Assembly: GCF_001640025.1 (NCBI RefSeq)
Contig: NC_031674.1
Coordinates: 3,472,001 to 3,536,000, forward strand
DNA length: 64,000 nt
Direction of reading: 5' to 3'
Origin: Sugiyamaella lignohabitans
Lineage: Eukaryota > Ascomycota > Dipodascomycetes > Dipodascales > Trichomonascaceae
Shown: in pieces, positions 52,907-60,972 of the stretch
How the letters are laid out: each line of letters begins with the position of its first letter
How positions within the stretch are numbered: the stretch's first letter is position 1
Made by a program: the position numbers and the translations under genes
The notes under the pieces: generated by a model
Told to the model about the DNA's origin: nothing
Database searches by the model: none
The model's input: only the letters and a program-made list of their open reading frames with translations

Positions 52907-53487
52907 ATGGTGAGTAGTACTAGTACATTTACCAGTTAAGTACCAGATGGTATTATTATGAAGATTACGACTATTGAAGAATAAACTGGCATATATTATA
53001 TTTTGAGTGGTATACTAACACAGTTGCAGGCCGACAAATTGCGAGATGAGCAGAATTTCGAGCAACTCCAGTCACGATTTATTGGAGTTGGTAACACAGA
53101 CACGACTAGAGAGTAAGTGATACAATCACAAAATGCGGTCAAACAGAGATATTCGATAGAGAGAACTAACAGCGGCACAGTCAATGGCAGTTGAACGTTC
53201 ACAGAGACAGTCTAGCGTCGTACGTGGGACACCCACCATTGCTGGAGCATTTTTCCATTGCCCTTGGAGAACCGCAATCCAGAGTTCGACAGAAGTTCAT
53301 AGACGTAAGTTCACGTTCACCCGAGGTTTTGTGTGTCGCCCCGACAAACGAGCGAAGCGAGCCACGGGTTCTGGGGCAGAGCCCCAGCCGCCGGAGGCAG
53401 ACACCGACCCCAGAATGAAACAGCGCTAACAGTGAACAGAAGATGGTTCAACCTCTCGGAGATCCAGCTAAAAACAAGGAGAAATAA
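52907..53487 (+). CDS. YSF3: Splicing factor SF3b subunit Ysf3/SF3B5 (four exons, one codon in exon 1)
   Basis: Exons 52907-52909, 53030-53112, 53181-53304 and 53440-53487 give 85 aa; human SF3B5 is 86 aa. The first coding exon is the ATG alone, followed directly by GTGAGT. The protein reads MADKLRDEQNFEQLQSRFIG, then VGNTDTTRDQWQLNVHRDS, LASYVGHPPLLEHFSIALGE, and ends KMVQPLGDPAKNKEK. It matches the SF3B5 pattern (QLQSKYIGTGHADTT, NQHRDS, YMGH, KMLQPCGPP) along its length. It is a small subunit of the U2 snRNP SF3b complex. Intron 3 (53305-53439) carries a solo right arm of the GC family. It is convergent with the queuosine gene, 26 bp between stops. Confidence 0.94.
53349..53399. repeat. 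GC palindromic element 29 (solo right arm) inside YSF3 intron 3
   Basis: A shortened right arm from CGAGCGAAGCGAGCC to GGAGGCA, with GGGTTCTGGGG in place of GGGGTCTGGGG. It is wholly within the 135-nt intron. Confidence 0.93.
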
Positions 53488-53513
53488 AGAATACTAAACG
53501 AAAAAAAAGTGGA

Positions 53514-54662
53514 TTAGTAGAAGACGGAGCGGGTGCGGTGACAGGCAATCATGCTGTGCTGGTCGAGACCCAGCTGTTTTTGGATGGCTTTAGCAGTGTC
53601 CCATAAATAATAGTCGATGAGGATGGAGTTTATAGGAGCAGATGGATCAATGGCGAGAATTTCGCGGCGGATGATTTCTACCGACCAAATACTACAAGCA
53701 CGAATCTCGACTTCGCGAGGGTCGCCATTGTCAAGAGGCAGATGACTAGTGAGGTGGTGGGTCAAGTCAGTGCTATATGAGATACAGTTTAGTGAATGCA
53801 GCATTTGTGGAACTCGGTAGTCAGCGAACATAGTGATTTGGTCGATGTCGTTGAACTCACCATACGACTTGCCCTGAAAACAGGCCCAGATATCGGCCAC
53901 GAGGATTTGAGCCCGTTTCATGATATGTACAGTACGGCCATGGTAGCTCGCGGTGTCGCAGAACGAGGGGAATTTCGTGCTCACGAGTTCAACTAGTTTG
54001 AGCGCTGATTTATCTGCTCGTGTAATAAATAGGTCTATAAATGCATTTGTCGTTGAAGAAGCGGTATCGAAGATATCGGTTGAAGAAACAAGTTTGCGTT
54101 GTTGTTGTTCTTGTGATAGTAGTTCGTTCTGAATGACCCTTCCAGCTTCTTTTAAAACTCTGTATCTCTCGTCGAAAAGAGGAACCTGTTCCGCGGTGCT
54201 ACTAGCAAAAACCTTTCGAAGCACGTCTTCAGTAAACTCGTCAGAAGCCCAATATTCTGGGCTTGTAATCGGAATGCCATATTCATACACAGCTCTATTA
54301 ATAGCGGCGACCAGACTCCAATAACCAGTGAACTGTTTACCGTGATACTCTACAGCAAACCTCTGAGTATCAGGACTACCCGTATCATTCGAGTCGAAGT
54401 TCTCAGACCAAAAACTGAAATTCAGCAGATCCACCGTCAAAATCCAATTAACAGTGCTAGCATCTGGATTCTTAGGATTCAGTTCGTGACTCGACCAGGT
54501 TGCCATCGAATACTTCTGTTGAACCATGGCTTCATGGATAACCTTCGCAGCCGTCTGACAACCGCTAACCACGACCTGAACGTCCTTAGCTGCCGAAGCC
54601 ACGAACTCAGCATCCACCAGCACTCTATTTTCCACTGCCACAGACCCCGCACGACCCGACAT
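53514..54662 (-). CDS. Queuosine salvage protein (Qng1/DUF2419 family)
   Basis: 382 aa, beginning MSGRAGSVAVENRVLVDAEF. Family landmarks include NWILTVDLLNFSFWSENFDS, FTGYWSLVAAINRAVYEYGI, PLFDERYRVLKEAGRVI, RAQILVADIWACFQGKSYGE, ITMFADYRVPQMLHSL and EVEIRACSIWSVEIIRREI. Proteins of this family release queuine from queuosine nucleotide so that it can be inserted in tRNA anticodons. S. cerevisiae lacks queuosine, S. pombe has it. So this yeast probably salvages queuine; a tRNA-guanine transglycosylase would be expected elsewhere in the genome. Confidence 0.9.
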   Translation of the reverse strand: MSGRAGSVAVENRVLVDAEFVASAAKDVQVVVSGCQTAAKVIHEAMVQQKYSMATWSSHELNPKNPDASTVNWILTVDLLNFSFWSENFDSNDTGSPDTQRFAVEYHGKQFTGYWSLVAAINRAVYEYGIPITSPEYWASDEFTEDVLRKVFASSTAEQVPLFDERYRVLKEAGRVIQNELLSQEQQQRKLVSSTDIFDTASSTTNAFIDLFITRADKSALKLVELVSTKFPSFCDTASYHGRTVHIMKRAQILVADIWACFQGKSYGEFNDIDQITMFADYRVPQMLHSLNCISYSTDLTHHLTSHLPLDNGDPREVEIRACSIWSVEIIRREILAIDPSAPINSILIDYYLWDTAKAIQKQLGLDQHSMIACHRTRSVFY

Positions 54663-54904
54663 TTTTTATTTTATTTTATTTTATCTTATCCTATTTTTGT
54701 TTCCGAACCGCAGTCGTTACTTGCCTGTCTGCCTGACTACCCTCTCAATGTACCCTGAAAAATAAACTCTGGAGATCCGATCCGATCGGGACCAACCTGT
54801 CTCACATCCACACCCGCCGCACTCGCGCATAAAACAACCTCACTGTGCGGCACCTGGACCCTGACACACGGGCCCTGCCTCCTTTCCACCACCAACCCCC
54901 ACAC

Positions 54905-54957
54905 GCTCGCGAAGCGAGCACCACGGGGTCTGGGGCAGAGCCCCAGCCGCTGGAGGC
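54905..54957. repeat. GC palindromic element 30 (right arm, type C hairpin)
   Basis: Second hairpin is GCTCGCGAAGCGAGC, spaced by ACCAC from the common block. It faces away from the neighbouring left arm (element 31). Confidence 0.93.
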
Positions 54958-54978
54958 GAATCTAGGGGCCCGAGGGTG

Positions 54979-55032
54979 TGCCTCCGGCGGCTGGGGCTCC
55001 GCCCCAGACCCCGTGGTGCTCGCTTCGCGAGC
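54979..55032. repeat. GC palindromic element 31 (left arm, type C hairpin)
   Basis: Exact counterpart of element 30 in the opposite orientation (GTGGTGCTCGCTTCGCGAGC), so elements 30 and 31 form an everted pair only 21 bp apart. Confidence 0.93.
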
Positions 55033-55388
55033 GCGTGGAGGGATGAGACGCGAGGTGTTACCCCTGAGTTAGGTGAGAGGTGGACGGAGGAAATCAGAGG
55101 CTGAGAGGAAATCGCGGTTGTTTGGAGGAAACGATACTGGATCGAATAAAAAGTGTGGAACGAGGGTGCGACCGAATACAGACAGGCAATGCCCATCGGA
55201 AAAAATATGGGTGCTAAGCCCATTTTGAACCGCGAAACACGCATGCGCGGTTAGTATCATGCGATGCAATCGCAGATGGTAATCAGAGTTCGGTTGGCCG
55301 GGCTGCCAGGGTCATTTTCAGTCGGACGGTGCCAGGACTACCGATTTCCATTATCCAACGTGGATGAATGCCGTTGAGTGCACGAGCT

Positions 55389-55389
<1 letters not shown>

Positions 55390-55427
<38 letters not shown>

Positions 55428-55440
55428 GAAGCAGAAGCAG
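55390..55440. repeat. CAG/AGC triplet tract
   Basis: About eleven perfect CAG units followed by AGAAGC hexamers, in non-coding DNA. Confidence 0.9.
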
Positions 55441-55570
55441 ATGTGAAACCCAGACAACCGAAATTTGACCGCCCGAAAAACCAATTGCATTTTTTTCCAG
55501 GTTTCAGGTTCCAGGTTCGAGTCCCGAAAACCGAAACAAAAGCAAACCCAGTCCCCACGAACCGAAAAAT

Positions 55571-55625
55571 CTCCTGCGAAGCAGGAGCCACGGGGTCTGG
55601 GGCAGAGCCCCAGCCGCCGGAGGCA
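55571..55625. repeat. GC palindromic element 32 (solo right arm A)
   Basis: Right arm only, starting CTCCTGCGAAGCAGGAG and ending GGAGGCA. Confidence 0.93.
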
Positions 55626-55760
55626 GCGGAGACGAACCCGATCACCGGAACGGACCTTCGTGACAAGTTAACGGCTCGACAAACGGATTGGCAATGATGG
55701 ACATGCAGCTGCACAAAACAATAACACATCCCCCAACGTGTGCAGACAGGCGGCTGATGA

Positions 55761-55786
55761 AATAAATAATAATAATAATAAATAAA
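55761..55786. repeat. AAT triplet tract
   Basis: AATAAATAATAATAATAATA-type microsatellite. Confidence 0.8.
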
Positions 55787-55807
55787 TGCAAGTCCACAGT
55801 ATTGAAG

Positions 55808-55809
<2 letters not shown>

Positions 55810-55844
<35 letters not shown>
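55810..55844. repeat. CAG triplet tract
   Basis: About eleven uninterrupted CAG units in non-coding DNA. Confidence 0.9.
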
Positions 55845-56569
55845 TAAGCAAGCGGATTATTGAATATTTTTCGCGACTATAATTAAGGTTTCATGAAGAA
55901 GGTCGTGTTTGGAATAAAGTAAACAGTAACATCTTTGTTTTTGTCGAGGTGCTCATCGACTGAACACGAAGAGACGTTGGTATCAGACCGGTATATAGAA
56001 GATTTCTGGTGTCGTTCGTGGTGTTCTGTGATCAGGATCTAGTAGAAGAAGAGTGCAGACCTAATTGAAATAATTGTGTCTGTGATTATCCGTTGGAAAT
56101 TAGTACTGCAAATAAAAGTATGTTCGAGCTGTGGATGTGTTAAAAGAGTGAAGTATCGATTGAGGAGAGGGTTGTCGAACAAATCGTGTTTTGAGTGTGG
56201 TCTTTTCAGGGGAAGTCAGTTGGAGTGATTTGTTTATTGAGTACAGATGAAAACGAGTACAGAACTAGAAAGAAAAGAGAACGAGAAAAAAACGAAAAAA
56301 GGACTTTTTGCTCGTGAAACATTTGAAATCTAGTTCTGTTAATTCAGTTTACTCGTTATTTTAATGTTCGATCGGACTCTGCGACGAGTGATGAGACAAG
56401 CAGCATCTGATGTTCAGTTGCTTGGAGTAGCATATCCAGTAGATCTGGGTCTGTTTGTGCGATTTCTATTGAATGCTGGTGAATACTGGTGAATACTGGT
56501 GATATCTTTTGAACTCGACGTTTTCGGATCATTCACGATTGCAGACGTTTCCAGTGGGACCCTGACGGC

Positions 56570-56631
56570 CGACTCGAGCGAAGCGAGAGGAGCAACCAGG
56601 GTCTGGGGCGGAGCCCCAGCCGCCGGAGGCA
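56570..56631. repeat. GC palindromic element 33 (solo right arm B) in the leader of the Sel1 gene
   Basis: Right arm only, ending 64 bp before the ATG of the Sel1-repeat gene, so it is probably in the 5' UTR or in a 5' UTR intron. Confidence 0.92.
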
Positions 56632-56695
56632 TGGCCGACCCAATACTAACCAATTGAGTAGAGAAAAGACACAGGAAGAGAGTGGTCGCTGAAAG

Positions 56696-59600
56696 ATGAC
56701 CTCAGATAGTGTGATGGACCCAGCACGGGGCCCTGAGGAGCTGCCGTTTATTTTTTCGGATAGCGTGTTTCCAGAGGTAGAGTCGCCGTTTCCCAGTCTG
56801 CCGCTGGCGCCAGAAACGAAGATCGCGAAATTTACCAAGGATTATAAGATAGTTTCCTCGAAAGTGGACAATTCGGAGAATATTCACCGGTTGTTTCGAT
56901 GGGCTCGTGAAGTGCTGGATTTTGCAGAGGCTCAGCCAGGGCTCAGTAGGAACATGATAGATACAGCCATTGATGTGGTGAAACTAATATCGGACTCTGC
57001 TCCTGCTGATGTTGGCTCGTCATCAGGCTCGTCAGGCTCGACAGGATCTACCCCGTCTAAGTTTTATGGGGCTGCTAATTATACTATTGGACTTTGGTAT
57101 CTTTTTGGACTGTTTGAATATCCAGTTAATAGTGATATTGCTATGGAGAAGTTTTTGACTGCCGCCAAACAGGGCTATTCAAGAGCTCTGTATAGATTAG
57201 GCGCTTTTTATGAGACGTCAGGGCAGATCAGTTCGGCATTGGCGTATTTTGAACATGGAGTACGACGAAAAGATGCCGCTTGTTATTATAGAATGGCCAC
57301 TGCGTATCTACAGGGCCAGTTGAACAAGTCGATAGATGTGAAACGAGGTATGGAATATCTTGAAAAAGCATCGTTTCAAGCCGATCCTGATTGTGCACAA
57401 GCAGCGTATATTTATGGTTTGATTCAGTTGAAAGAGATTAATATTGCATCTTTATCACAGCTGAAACAGCCACTTGACCAAGAAGCAGGTATTCTTGCTT
57501 TAGAGAGATCTGCTTGGCTGGGTTTTGGGCCGGCACTTCTTCGAATGGGAAAAGCATGGCAAGGTGGTGAAAAGGGTTATGATACTGCAGTTGCTTTACG
57601 TTATTTCCATATTGCTAGTCGACAAGACCAGTATACTATTCATAAAGAGAAAATCAAGCGAGCAGTTGCTAAACAGAAACTTGGTGATATCAGTAAGGGT
57701 GGTGATAGTGGAGATAAACCGATAACTGGTGCGTTATTAGGAGTTCCAGAGCTGGAGATTTCGAAATGGATGGTATGTGGATGTGATGGCAGTTTTGCTG
57801 CGAACGAAGAGTGGGCTTTTAAGTTTGCTCTTATGGCAGCAGAACAGGGCAATGTCACTGCAGAGTTTGCAGTTGGGTATTATTATGAGGTAGGTATTTA
57901 TGTCCAGCCTAGTGCTGAGAATGCTGTCAAGTATTATAAGCTGGCTTCAGATCATGGATTTGATGATGCAAAGGTTCGTTTAACTGTTTTGGAAAAGGAA
58001 CTAGAAAAGAAAGCCAAAGGTCAGCAGGCTGCAGGAAGTACCTCTCCGTTGTCGAAGAACCAGGAAAGTAGTATCAGTTCAGATCCGTTTGGAACGGGAA
58101 TACAGAGACAGTTGACACGGAAAGACCATGAGCGAAGTGTGTCGATGAGGCGGCAAAAGTCATTGATGCTGTCTCGCGAGAACTCGAGAAGTACTCCTGC
58201 TACGAGTCAGTCGGATTCGAAGGCGCTTCCTGAACGACCATTACAGAATGAAACCCTGCGAACTGCCCAGCAGCAGCAGCAGCAACCACAACAACAACCA
58301 CAACAACAACCACAACAACAACCACAACATCAGCAACAGCAGCAGCAACAGCAGCAGCAACAACATCCTAATGCTTCAGAGGAACCTCCACAAACCGTAC
58401 CTACTGAAGCAAGACCCCGATCAGACTCAGAATCTAAACCTCTCCCACCAACGCCTCCTCACAGACCCCCTCGGTACCATGCGTACACCAGTCCATATGG
58501 GTCACCTCCTGTGAGCCGGTCACCCAGTCCTAAAAGACCACAAAGATCACTTACAGAAGAATCTCCATTACCAGCACCTCCAAATGACTCAATCCAGCCA
58601 TTCAGTTTCACATCTGGACCAGCGGCACTTAATCCCCCCTCCCAATCTGCCATTGAAATCAATAGACGCAGCCCCTCACCACGAAGATCTCACAGATATT
58701 CTTCCAGCATTGCTACTGAACAACCAGGTCACACCCTCAACAATCCAGGAAGTCTAGGTGCAAGAGTAAGTCCTCGAAAAGTTTCCTCTCCTGTTCGTGC
58801 TCCCATTTTAGAAGAATCACATCCTTCAGATCTTGAACTCAGCGGACCTCGATCGGTCGTCAGAACTCCATCTCCATCGAAACCAGGACCTGGTCGAATG
58901 ACTAGCATGGAAAGACTAAGTAACATGCGAAATATGCCACCACCCTCAATGTATGATCTATCAGTCAGTCCTAAACGGTCTTCCTTTGGTGCCAATTCAC
59001 AACCACCACCTCCTAGACCCATTTCATCTCCTCGAACTGTTTCTGGCCACACTGTATCTCGACTACCTAACCTGCCATCTGACGAAACACCTGGATCCGA
59101 TTCAGGATCAAGTTCAGGACCCGGTCCTGGTCCCGGTGATAATGAAGTTCTTTACCGAGTAGTCCCCCTTAGAGTGAAAAAATCTTCAGAACTTCTGAAA
59201 AGACACTCATTCCCCTCTGAACCACTTTATGACGACCGAACTGTCAGTCCTGAACCCCGAGCTCCTGGACTCGCTTCCTCCCCTCCAAACGACCCCATGA
59301 AACGTCGTAGTGCCCGATTATCCCCAGTCTCGTCACCAGTCTATCAAACTGATTTCTCGAACAATTCGACACCTCAGCGATTACATAGCCCAACCACCCT
59401 TTCACATCCTGACTTACAGTCTACCTCGAACAATTCCACCCCCACCAGAGCAAGACAATTGCGTCCATCCGGTTCACAGCCGATGTTAGAGAAACTCAGC
59501 AGTTTACAACTGGAGGACACGACTAAGACAGTTCCCTCGTCCCCTGCACAGACCATCCCATCAGCTTCATCAACATCAAACCTCTCACCATCTAGTGCTC

Positions 59601-60019
59601 CAGTAGCGATTCCAATGCACAGAGCCTCGACATCTCCAATCCCCGAGCGGTCGATATCGCGATCTCCCGTGGCTCGCCAACAGTCCCCCGACAAAGGACG
59701 TAGCCCTATTTCCCGACCCCTGTCGTTCTTCTCGACCAAATCCAGTCCTAAATCGCCGCCACCTCAACCCACTTTCAGCTCTAATGGCTCTTCTCCACCC
59801 TCGCAATTCTCTCGTACCTCCACTGTAAGCTCACTATCCACTACCACAACAACCTCTACCTCCAGCACCGCCTCAAACCTCCCTGCCGTCAGCGGAACCC
59901 AGAAACCTTCCGACCCAATCTCGTCTTCCATCAACCCTCCCCCTCGCATCCCCATGAGCTTCGACGAAATGGGCATCCCCCACGGCACCGAAAACGAAAA
60001 AGAATGTATTATAATGTGA
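56696..60019 (+). CDS. Sel1-repeat protein with C-terminal CaaX box (Skt5/Chs4- or Dsf2-like)
   Basis: 1107 aa. The N-terminal half (about 120-430) is a chain of Sel1-like repeats: FYGAANYTIGLWYLFGLFEY, AKQGYSRALYRLGAFYETSG, KDAACYYRMATAYLQGQ, QAAYIYGLIQLKE, GFGPALLRMGKAWQGG and GNVTAEFAVGYYYEVGIYV. The rest is disordered, with Gln/Pro repeats (58268-58370), many SPS/SP sites and polyproline. The last four residues CIIM form a farnesylation-type CaaX box. Skt5/Chs4, the activator of chitin synthase III, also combines Sel1 repeats with a CaaX end; Dsf2 is an alternative. A membrane-anchored role in cell-wall or polarity control is inferred. Confidence 0.88.
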   Translation: MTSDSVMDPARGPEELPFIFSDSVFPEVESPFPSLPLAPETKIAKFTKDYKIVSSKVDNSENIHRLFRWAREVLDFAEAQPGLSRNMIDTAIDVVKLISDSAPADVGSSSGSSGSTGSTPSKFYGAANYTIGLWYLFGLFEYPVNSDIAMEKFLTAAKQGYSRALYRLGAFYETSGQISSALAYFEHGVRRKDAACYYRMATAYLQGQLNKSIDVKRGMEYLEKASFQADPDCAQAAYIYGLIQLKEINIASLSQLKQPLDQEAGILALERSAWLGFGPALLRMGKAWQGGEKGYDTAVALRYFHIASRQDQYTIHKEKIKRAVAKQKLGDISKGGDSGDKPITGALLGVPELEISKWMVCGCDGSFAANEEWAFKFALMAAEQGNVTAEFAVGYYYEVGIYVQPSAENAVKYYKLASDHGFDDAKVRLTVLEKELEKKAKGQQAAGSTSPLSKNQESSISSDPFGTGIQRQLTRKDHERSVSMRRQKSLMLSRENSRSTPATSQSDSKALPERPLQNETLRTAQQQQQQPQQQPQQQPQQQPQHQQQQQQQQQQQHPNASEEPPQTVPTEARPRSDSESKPLPPTPPHRPPRYHAYTSPYGSPPVSRSPSPKRPQRSLTEESPLPAPPNDSIQPFSFTSGPAALNPPSQSAIEINRRSPSPRRSHRYSSSIATEQPGHTLNNPGSLGARVSPRKVSSPVRAPILEESHPSDLELSGPRSVVRTPSPSKPGPGRMTSMERLSNMRNMPPPSMYDLSVSPKRSSFGANSQPPPPRPISSPRTVSGHTVSRLPNLPSDETPGSDSGSSSGPGPGPGDNEVLYRVVPLRVKKSSELLKRHSFPSEPLYDDRTVSPEPRAPGLASSPPNDPMKRRSARLSPVSSPVYQTDFSNNSTPQRLHSPTTLSHPDLQSTSNNSTPTRARQLRPSGSQPMLEKLSSLQLEDTTKTVPSSPAQTIPSASSTSNLSPSSAPVAIPMHRASTSPIPERSISRSPVARQQSPDKGRSPISRPLSFFSTKSSPKSPPPQPTFSSNGSSPPSQFSRTSTVSSLSTTTTTSTSSTASNLPAVSGTQKPSDPISSSINPPPRIPMSFDEMGIPHGTENEKECIIM

Positions 60020-60075
60020 TAGATATCAGTAATTTAATTTTTATGAACCACCACCTCTCCCTCCACTCGCCACTC

Positions 60076-60136
60076 TGCCTCCGGCGGCTGGGGCTCCGCC
60101 CCAGACCCCGCTGCTCCTCTCGCTTCGCTCGAGTCG
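60076..60136. repeat. GC palindromic element 34 (left arm B)
   Basis: Left arm starting 56 bp past the Sel1-gene stop; followed by a second left arm and not by a right arm. Confidence 0.93.
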
Positions 60137-60157
60137 GATTTCAGGGGCCCGCTCGAC

Positions 60158-60211
60158 TGCCTCCAGCGACTGGTGCGCTGCCCCAGACCCCGTGGTGCTC
60201 GCTTCGCGAGC
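60158..60211. repeat. GC palindromic element 35 (diverged left arm, type C)
   Basis: Outer block reads TGCCTCCAGCGACTGGTGCG, diverged and with hairpin 1 weakened; the type C hairpin is nearly intact (GCTCGCTTCGCGAGC). It leads directly into the decayed 90-bp array. Confidence 0.88.
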
Positions 60212-60890
60212 TCCGAGGACTGTGAAGGTCAGCTCTACAACACAACTGGGGTTCGTTCTACTAGCAACAATGCCTCTGATCTTGTTTCTCGCTTCTGAGC
60301 TCCAAAAACCGCAAAAGTGGACTTCTAACGTTGCAAAAGTGGTCTGGATATTGGCCACAATGCCCCGCGCATCCTTTCATTTTCTCTCGTTAGCTTCTGC
60401 TTCTAAGACCGTTAAAATCTATTTCGTGCGCTGCTAGGACTTCTAAAATAGAACTCTAAGACTACTACAGGGGTTTGAAACCTTCCATTATGCCCTAGAG
60501 ATCGCTTTCTTCTCACTTCACGACCTGTCAGGATCGTGAAAGTTGACCCCAACAACTCGAGGGCCTTGGTACGGGCCACAATTCTTCAATCTCATTATTC
60601 TCGTTTCGCGAGGGTTTGAAATCATGACAGTCAACTCTAACGACGCAGCAGGGGCCTGATATGGGCCACAATACTTCAGATCCCGTTATTACCGCTTCGA
60701 GAGCTGTAAGATGGTCAGCTCTAATGACACAGCATTAGTCACAAAGTCCTAGATCCGGTTATTCTCGCCTCTCGAATGTGAAAGTCGACTCTCGAGACGC
60801 GGCAGGGGTCTGGTTTTCGGTCGCGATGCCCGAAATCTCGTTGTGCTCGCTTTGCCAGTTTACAGGACCCTGACTGTCGATTCGAGTAAT
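60190..60890 (+). repeat. Decayed tandem array, about 8 units of roughly 90 bp
   Basis: Recurring words in fixed order: CTCGCTTCGCGAG-like, GTGAAAGT(C/T)GACTCTAA, GACGCAGCAGGGG, GGGCCACAATGCC, then GATCTCGTTATT. Each unit is strongly diverged. The first word matches the type C hairpin of element 35. Confidence 0.75.
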
Positions 60891-60911
60891 CTACTGGGAG
60901 CTTGCGAAACC

Positions 60912-60972
60912 CGACTCGAGCGAAGCGAGAGGAGCCACGGGGTCTGGGGCCGAGCCCCAGCCGCCGGAGGCA
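60912..60972. repeat. GC palindromic element 36 (solo right arm B)
   Basis: Right arm closing the decayed array. It ends 130 bp from the stop of the WOPR gene; the loop reads GGCCGAGCC. Confidence 0.93.

Larger units (their letters stand above)
54663..56695. other. Intergenic: divergent promoters of the queuosine gene and the Sel1 gene
   Basis: About 2 kb: a type C arm pair (54905-55032), two CAG tracts (55390-55440 and 55810-55844), an AAT tract (55761-55786), and solo right arms at 55571-55625 and 56570-56631. A possible 5' intron of the downstream gene (GTATGT at 56118, TACTAAC at 56644) is only suggestive. No separate gene seen. Confidence 0.55.

Noticed and set aside
55500..55540. tRNA-like GGTTCGAGTCCC
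   Set aside because: The T stem does not close and no cloverleaf is present upstream.
7800..60972. Bacterial-type rho-independent terminators
   Set aside because: The GC hairpins resemble them, but this is eukaryotic DNA, they lack following T-runs, and they also occur in introns and promoters.
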